A DNA stretch of 64,000 nt from Amorphochlora amoebiformis (Eukaryota; Cercozoa; Chlorarachniophyceae), in assembly GCA_054601695.1 (NCBI GenBank), contig BAAHQB010000028.1:186001-250000 (forward strand), read 5' to 3'. Positions 1 through 64,000 of the stretch are shown here, in pieces; position 1 is the first letter of the stretch, and every line of letters begins with the position of its first letter. Both the position numbers and the translations under genes were made by a program. The notes under the pieces were generated by a model. That model did no database searches. It worked only from the letters and a program-made list of their open reading frames with translations, and was not told the DNA's origin.

Positions 1-32
<32 letters not shown>

Positions 33-75
33 GATCCCTATAAGCCTCCTTACCACTCAAAAAGCCAAAATATAT

Positions 76-119
<44 letters not shown>

Positions 120-188
120 AAACCTACAGATAATATATATATATATATATATATATCTTTACATAAATAAATATATATAATATATATA

Positions 189-306
<118 letters not shown>

Positions 307-308
307 TA

Positions 309-443
<135 letters not shown>

Positions 444-447
444 GTAA

Positions 448-669
<222 letters not shown>

Positions 670-952
670 TATATACACATAATATATATATATATATACA
701 CACATATATTTTTAAATAAATATTATATTGATACACAATCCAAACCCGTACCCGAACTTTTTCAAAACTTTGTTTTTTCTTCTCCACATTTATCTCCCCT
801 CCCCCCGAAAAGTAAATTGAAAAAAAGCCCGAAAATCGAGACAGGCGAAAAATTAAAAAAAAAAGAGCGAAAACATAATTTCCAAGACCTGGCAATATCA
901 ACACGGGATCCCTCCCCCCCCCCCTATCACTCCCCCCTGGATTTAATCCTAC

Positions 953-1057
953 CCTCCCTCCAAATCGAGAAGGTATACGTCGGAGGAGAGGAGGGATATG
1001 CGGGTGGGAAGAGTGGGCGACGAGAGAAAGGAGAAAGAGTACGTACCCCCCCGCCAT
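953..1057 (-). CDS. First exon of an unidentified secreted or membrane protein (gene runs off the left edge)
   Basis: The minus strand has an ATG at 1057 followed by 35 codons beginning [17 protein letters not shown] and ending in GGR before a GTAGGA donor at 951-952. The N-terminus looks like a cleavable signal peptide or signal anchor: a short polar start, then a [10 protein letters not shown] hydrophobic core. The start was chosen because a TGTCAC-N5-GTGACA palindrome lies 16 bp upstream, mirroring the arrangement at the divergent RIT1 start. No downstream exon could be assigned between 1 and 950; the region 720-950 is G/C- and A/T-homopolymer-rich and reads as intron. The family is not recognised. 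Confidence 0.45.
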
Positions 1058-1073
1058 TCTTCGGAATTAATTC

Positions 1074-1090
1074 TGTCACCTAGGGTGACA
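1074..1090. promoter_or_regulatory. TGTCAC-N5-GTGACA palindrome, leftward copy
   Basis: Perfect dyad TGTCAC-CTAGG-GTGACA; the arms extend by one C/G pair to 1073-1091. It lies 16 bp upstream of the minus-strand ATG at 1057. The form is that of a binding site for a dimeric factor. The factor is unknown, so the function is inference. Confidence 0.55.
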
Positions 1091-1223
1091 GGAAACAGGA
1101 TATCTAAGTATTTAATATCCACATATTGATGATTAGTAACCAAAATTAAGATATAGTGATCCATTTATACCTTTATATATTAATCTTAGATATCCCGATA
1201 GAACCCTCTAATAAATCAGATAT

Positions 1224-1240
1224 TGTCACCCAGAGTGACA
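1224..1240. promoter_or_regulatory. TGTCAC-N5-GTGACA palindrome, rightward copy
   Basis: Second perfect dyad with the same 6-bp arms and 5-bp spacer (CCAGA), ending 10 bp before the RIT1 ATG at 1251. It could be a promoter-proximal site or could act in the 5' leader. Confidence 0.55.
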
Positions 1241-1250
1241 AATTGACGGA

Positions 1251-19218
<17,968 letters not shown>

Positions 19219-19313
19219 GAAGAGAAAAGTAGATGTATGCGTATGTGTATCTTATGTATAGAGAAATACATATATGTGTATATATATATAAATATGTATA
19301 TATATGTATATAC

Positions 19314-19347
<34 letters not shown>

Positions 19348-19498
19348 ATATATTATACATAAATATATGAATATGTAAATATGTATATAAACATATATAC
19401 ATATATATATATGTATATTTACATATATAAATATATATATATACACATATATGCATATATATATATATATATATATATCTAAGTGTGTGTGTGTATAC

Positions 19499-19530
<32 letters not shown>

Positions 19531-19854
19531 TACTTACATAAATATAGATACATATATAAACATATATGATCTAACAATACCATTGTTATTATTAACATTT
19601 CAACAGTTTAATTGATTTCTAATAACAACATGTATTTACCCATACACATGCACATACCATACACTTTTGTATATACATATATATGTATATATAATACATA
19701 TATATATATATATAAACAAACATACATATACACACATGTATATCCACATACACAAATACATAAATACACAAATACATACACCCACATATAAAATGCATAC
19801 AAACATACACATACACATACATAAAACAGAAAACAAAGCACAAAGTGAGATGCT

Positions 19855-20440
19855 ATCTCGAATTTGGCGCAACTTTGTGCTGCATTCGGCAGACATACAC
19901 CTACCATAGTACGCTAATAAACCAACCCGCTGAATTTGGCGTAACTTTGTGCTGCATTCGGCAGACATACACCTACCATAGTACGCTAATAAACAAACCC
20001 GCTGAATTTTGCGCAACTTTGTGCTGCTGGCGGCAAACATACACCTATCTTAGTACGCTAACAAACCAACCCGCTGAATTTTGCGCAACTTTGTGCTGCT
20101 GGCGGCAAACATACACCTATCATAGTACGCTAAAAAACCAACCTGCTGGAATTTTGCGCAACTTTGTGCTGCATTCGGCAGACTTACACCTACCATAGTA
20201 CGCTAACAAACCAACCCGCTGAATTTTGCGCAACCTTGTGCTGCTGGCGGCAAACATACACCTATCATAGTACGCTAAAAAACCAACCTGCTGAATTTTG
20301 CGCAACTTTGTGCTGCTGGCGGCAAACAAACAGATATCATAGTACGCTGAAAAACCAACCTGCTGGAATTTTGCGCAACTTTGTGCTGCTGGCGGCAAAC
20401 ATACACCTATCATAGCACGCTAACAAACCAACCTGCTAGA
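19855..20440 (-). repeat. Tandem satellite, about 8 units of about 72 bp
   Basis: Each unit holds GCGCAACTTTGTGCTG and CATAGTACGCTAACAAACCA. Starts fall near 19868, 19938, 20010, 20083, 20155, 20228, 20299 and 20372. Two variants alternate in the middle: CATTCGGCAGACATACACC in units 1, 2 and 5, and CTGGCGGCAAACATACACC in the others. Open frames on both strands here are side effects of the unit length. Confidence 0.92.
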
Positions 20441-20469
20441 TGTAAGTTTTAATATTACAATATTAATGT

Positions 20470-20504
20470 TCTATATATCTAGTATATAATAATAAACTAC
20501 GCGG

Positions 20505-20555
<51 letters not shown>

Positions 20556-20644
20556 GGACGACGATATATAACCGATCATGATATATCTAGTATAGAATAA
20601 TAAACTGCGCGGTATATATGTTTGTATATATATGTGTGTGTGTA

Positions 20645-20676
<32 letters not shown>

Positions 20677-20730
20677 CGGACGACGATATATACGACACCG
20701 ATCATGATATATCTATATAATAAACTGCGC

Positions 20731-20772
<42 letters not shown>

Positions 20773-20989
20773 ATATGCAGTACAGTATATGTGTACTATA
20801 TGATATATGTAATATATATACTGCATGCTTTTGAGAGAGAAAGAGAGATGTCGTAGATCACGACTAGGGATTAGTAACTACACCCGCTACTACCCGGGAT
20901 TTATCTATCGTGAGTACTCATGCTAGCCTAGTATATCATGATATCCTTATATGAAGTTACTAATATATCATGAAGTTCATATATATATA

Positions 20990-21032
<43 letters not shown>

Positions 21033-21176
21033 ATATATTATATATATGTATATATATATATATAGCCTATGATATATATTATATAATATCATATATCTAG
21101 TTACTGGATATATACTATGATACGGACGACGATATGTAACCGATCATGATATATCTAGTTTATAATAATAAACTGC

Positions 21177-21229
<53 letters not shown>

Positions 21230-21270
21230 GGCCGACGATATATATATATAACCGATATATATATATATAT
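20470..21270. repeat. Intergenic repeat with ACGGACGACGATATA and ATAATAAACTGCGCGG blocks
   Basis: Blocks of AATAATAAACTGCGCGGTAT, then (TA)n, then ACGGACGACGATATATAACC, GATCATGATATATCTAG recur at about 20485-20595, 20600-20715, 20718-20750, 21120-21180 and 21225-21260, with decay. Confidence 0.8.
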
Positions 21271-21317
21271 ATAATAATAAATGGATATATTATATATATA
21301 TATATATATATGTATAC

Positions 21318-21355
<38 letters not shown>

Positions 21356-21497
21356 TATATGTATATACAGATATATATAAGATATATATATTTATACTAG
21401 TTATATATACTATTGATGATAATGTCTAGAATGTGATCTTAAATTTATGTATTTTTATGCATGTACACCATAGTACAGCCGTACATATAGGTGTATG

Positions 21498-21570
<73 letters not shown>

Positions 21571-21571
21571 T

Positions 21572-21602
<31 letters not shown>

Positions 21603-21609
21603 TTTTATA

Positions 21610-21646
<37 letters not shown>

Positions 21647-21865
21647 GCAGATTTTCAAATGTTGTACACTCGACTCTGAACGTGTGTAATCGAGATAAAA
21701 TTATATTGTACAAGCCAGTGTATGATAATTGAAAATATACATCTCCGGGTCACTCTCGCGACTGTAGAACTATCCCTCGTAAGGTAATTTACACCAAATC
21801 TTTGCAACTTCATAGCGGGTGCCGGCTACCTCCGACCCCGATCCTGGACACCCCTGGTGGTCAGC

Positions 21866-22659
21866 TCATCTCGATGACTTGGCATCTGCTGCAGAGGATG
21901 TCGCTTTTTCATCCTAGATACACATAGGCACAACAGGTTATTACAGCACCAACGCCATATTTCCCATGATGCCTGGGACAGCACACTTACGGTCTTAGGG
22001 CGGCCTCGCTTTCGACTTCTATCCTTGTCTTTCTTAAGGACATTCAGGCGCTGGGGAGTAGAAATATGATTTAGATGTTTAGGCGTACGTTTACCATATT
22101 CTTCACACAAATGTTCATGGTTTCACTCCTACCTTACGCGTAGTATCCAGTAGATGATGTCTTCTGCGCACAGTCGATCCGTTGAAGCCAGGGATCTTCA
22201 TATTCCATGTTTTTTCTGCGCATTAAAAAGTATTCGTGAACTGAGGACTGGTGTGAAGAGCTTACTGGTGGCACCTAAATGAAGCTGCACGTCCTGGATG
22301 TCGAGTTTCTTGGATCTGCGGTGTTTAGCCAGCTCGCAAGATCGACGGGCGACTTCGTCGATGAATTCCTCGGCGATTTCGAGAAGAAGCTGCAAGCGCA
22401 AACGTAAGGGCACGCTTGTATTCGAGTGTTCAATTGGAATACATGGTTCGACATATTAGATCGACATATATGGTGATGATGTCGACTATACAAGGTCAGG
22501 TGTCTAAAGGGGTTCCTCGTGTCCCAGCTGAGGAACCCGATTGTTTGCATCATCTTTCTTTCATTCTACCATCTCCACAGCGGGCTCCAGCTTCTCATCG
22601 GGGTGATATCGATCCACCAGCTCCTGCAGGCGCCTAGGCTCGAATATTCTGGACGACAT
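21866..22659 (-). CDS. TAF12: TFIID/SAGA subunit TAF12, histone-fold protein
   Basis: TAF12 pairs with TAF4 through a histone fold in TFIID, and acts in SAGA in yeast. Minus-strand exons: 22570-22659 (ATG at 22659), 22275-22389, 22133-22215, about 21991-22050, 21866-21913 (TGA). The phases join to 132 codons including the stop. Residues 10-30 read RLQELVDRYHPDEKLEPAVEM, the family's first helix. Next comes LLLEIAEEFIDEVARR, then ELAKHRRSKKLDIQDVQLHL, the diagnostic histone-fold core, then EKTWNMKIPGF, the family's W-N-M-x-I-P-G-F box. The tail is basic (RSRKRGRPKT), resembling an AT-hook. Introns are 59-180 bp without TA expansion, unlike every neighbour. The start lies 156 bp from the divergent ATG at 22816. 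Confidence 0.94.
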
Positions 22660-22815
22660 GTTTCCTTGGAAAGTCAATAGAAGGAGGATTGGTGCAGGAG
22701 GCGCGAAAGCCGGCAGGTCTCAATCCGGGTGTCCTAGTGTGCTCCCGCGTAGGTGTGACAGAACAAAGTGACAAGACACATCCGTCATCCTGCGTGACAC
22801 TTTTGGGCCGAAACC
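22660..22815. promoter_or_regulatory. Divergent promoter between TAF12 and the PH-LRR gene
   Basis: A 156-bp gap, GC-balanced and free of TA repeats. It holds three GTGACA boxes (GGTGTGACAG near 22752, AGTGACAAG near 22767, GCGTGACACT near 22792), the same hexamer as the palindromes at 1074 and 1224. The right-hand start has a strong context, AACCATGGCC. Confidence 0.55.
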
Positions 22816-43354
<20,539 letters not shown>

Positions 43355-43970
43355 GATAGCCGGATTTTGGCCAATTTCTGGGTTATAGCAGATCGAAGAC
43401 TCAACTAATATTATAGTCTAGCTAGTCCAGATACTAGTGTCTTGACAATGACATAATCAGTAAGTCGGGTATAAACTAGGTAAAGATTTATTGAATTCGA
43501 ATGGATGTTGAAGACGTATCATCTAGATCATTTGATGTACATATTCTAGTACTAGTAGTATTTACTAGATTTGCAGGATATAGATCTACTGGCTGGACTA
43601 GATTTGGTAGATAGATCGAATAGTCAACATCTAGATAATCAAGATACTACAGTACTAGAGAAATATGTATGTATACCTACTAGACCTTCAATTATCGTTT
43701 ATCTAGTTTATTGAAAACTAGGAAAAGTCGTATACTATCTAGACTATCTAGTAGCATAGTCTAGAGTAGTCTACTAGGTCTAGTCGGACATTCTCTAGAT
43801 TCTAAATCTAGTAACAGAGCAACTCTCTAGACTCTAGAGTATTCCTTTTGTAAAGTTTGATGTACAATTAACTTGAATCATAAAAAACGGAACAGCAATC
43901 GAACTTAATAATCTGGATGTAGTAGATACTAGGATACACGATCATACAAAGTTCTAGAAGTTTGCTCGCG
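43355..43970. other. CTAG-rich convergent intergenic island
   Basis: This is the whole space between two facing stop codons (TAA at 43352-43354 plus; TAG at 43973-43971 minus). It has no TA or telomeric repeat. I count about 25 CTAG tetranucleotides, many as TCTAGA, ACTAGT or pairs such as TCTAGCTAG, against an expectation of about two. It must contain both 3' UTRs and polyadenylation signals. I see no single clear AATAAA on the plus side. Confidence 0.8.
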
Positions 43971-54145
<10,175 letters not shown>

Positions 54146-54398
54146 CTCCAGGTAAAATTCCTTTCAAAAACATCGAAAACAAATTTTGAATTCACAGTAT
54201 GTCATTTTCCAAAAATTCAAAATTCAGAAACCAAATTCGAAAACAAGGATGTCCAACGAGCATGTCGAATATAAGGAGAGAGAGAAAGGAGAATCAGGAT
54301 GAAAACAGAATACGTGAGGGTGACGTAGAGTCGGGAAAGAAGAGGAAATGGGAAGGGGGGAGGGGAGTATATAATATATATTATATTATATATATATA

Positions 54399-54454
<56 letters not shown>

Positions 54455-54515
54455 ATCCATGAATAGGTAGATCAGCGTAGAATAGAAAAAGAGAGGAAAA
54501 AGGCATATATATATG

Positions 54516-54581
<66 letters not shown>

Positions 54582-54897
54582 GAACGACCATATACATAGC
54601 ACGAGCGACGCAGCTCGAAGGGTAGATATCGATAGCGTATTGAAACATAGTTATAGCTGTACTAGGGATCTCTAGAGATCCTAGAGACTATTGGAGATTG
54701 GAGTAGCCGGTACTAACCGGCACTAACGGGGACTACCCGGTACTAACCGGCACTAACGGGGACTACCCGGTACTACCCGGAACACCCTGGAGGCATTCTA
54801 TTCGATTAGGTTCCGAGAGAAAGGAAGAGACTTCGAACTAGTTAGAAATCCAACCATAGCCTTCATAACTCAAATTACCCAGTAACAATCGGACTAA
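54146..54897. other. Region between the membrane-protein start and the F-box stop
   Basis: It should hold the promoter of the 54145 gene and the 3' end of the F-box gene. Positions 54146-54370 are A- and purine-rich. Two (TA)n blocks follow. Positions 54690-54785 hold a direct repeat of about 33 bp, GGTACTAACCGGCACTAACG, GGGACTACCC, twice and then decaying. CTAG occurs four times between 54650 and 54845. No gene is supported. Confidence 0.7.
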
Positions 54898-56307
<1,410 letters not shown>

Positions 56308-56481
56308 CCTGGGTTATTCGCACTTTAAGTAATACGATACCAGGATTTGGAGAGGATTGATAAAGGTTTGAGAGATAGGGTGTTGAGAGAAAGGGAAACC
56401 AACTGTAAGTTGGGAGTATTCATTGATACTGGGCGAATCCCATACCAAATTATCGCGGAACTTGAAAATTGTGAAAAAAAT

Positions 56482-64000
<7,519 letters not shown>

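Larger units (their letters stand above)
1058..1250. promoter_or_regulatory. Divergent promoter between the signal-peptide gene and RIT1
   Basis: This is a 193-bp, TA-poor gap between two divergent start codons. Its ends form an imperfect inverted repeat. Around 1051-1091 it reads CCGCCATT...CTGTCACC-TAG-GGTGACAG, and around 1224-1258 the reverse complement order is seen (TGTCACCCAGAGTGACA...GAATGGCGG). Both genes therefore share the same start-codon context, GAATGGCGG or AGAATGGCGG, with one palindrome just upstream. The middle (about 1095-1215) is AT-rich and has no obvious TATA box distinct from background. Confidence 0.6.
19219..21865. other. Convergent intergenic region between RIT1 and TAF12
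   Basis: Both flanking genes end here, so the 2.6 kb holds two 3' ends and no supported gene. It contains (TA)n with CA/TG runs to 19850, a 72-bp satellite (19855-20440), a second repeat family (20470-21270) and a short unique part (20830-20960, 21640-21800). Confidence 0.75.

Noticed and set aside
19636-20415. Open frames of 80-134 residues on both strands with a repeated SSTKLRKIQ motif
   Set aside because: Produced by the 72-bp satellite (a multiple of three). They lie beyond the ends of both flanking genes and lack splice support.

Overview
This is nuclear DNA from an intron-rich eukaryote. I infer a protist or unicellular alga, but I cannot place it further. The coding exons have ordinary composition, GT-AG borders and frames that join across introns. 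Almost everything else is (TA)n or arrays of the telomere-type hexamer TTAGGG/CCCTAA sitting inside introns. Long open frames of YIYIYI, VRVRVR, LGLGLG, PNPNPN or SLSLSL are translations of these repeats, not proteins. The real exons are only about 22-260 nt long and had to be joined by hand from splice borders and phase.

Layout, left to right. (1) Positions 953-1057, minus: first exon of an unidentified secreted or membrane protein that runs off the left edge. (2) 1058-1250: a 193-bp divergent promoter with two copies of TGTCAC-N5-GTGACA, one close to each start codon. (3) 1251-19218, plus: RIT1, the initiator-tRNA 2'-O-ribosyl phosphate transferase, about 22 exons, 566 codons in 18 kb. (4) 19219-21865: convergent intergenic DNA with two satellites. 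(5) 21866-22659, minus: TAF12, five exons with short, TA-free introns. (6) 22660-22815: a second compact divergent promoter. (7) 22816-43354, plus: a complete 574-residue coiled-coil/PH/leucine-rich-repeat protein in 24 exons. (8) 43355-43970: a convergent intergenic island crowded with CTAG. (9) 43971-54145, minus: a polytopic membrane protein of about 380 residues in 17 exons, perhaps TMEM185-like. (10) 54898-56307, minus: a small F-box protein. (11) 56482 to the right edge, plus: the N-terminal part of what looks like a DDX60-type (Ski2-like) helicase; 13 exons are seen and the gene is incomplete.

The main discovery is how the introns are built. At about 20 exons, one edge of the exon (its first or last 15-60 nt, with the adjoining splice site and some intron) has been copied from one to about 21 times. 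The copies always lie on the intron side of the intact exon. Head copies (acceptor plus exon start) sit in the upstream intron, and tail copies (exon end plus donor) in the downstream intron. In two introns this has grown into a minisatellite (39.2-40.1 kb and 45.6-47.1 kb). Several introns begin exactly at a telomeric unit, so the repeat supplies the 5' splice site (exon|GTAACCC or exon|GTTAGGG). One whole exon is duplicated with both splice sites, and two exon or intron fragments have become part of large inverted repeats. The genes themselves are unrelated housekeeping or cellular functions and do not form a pathway.
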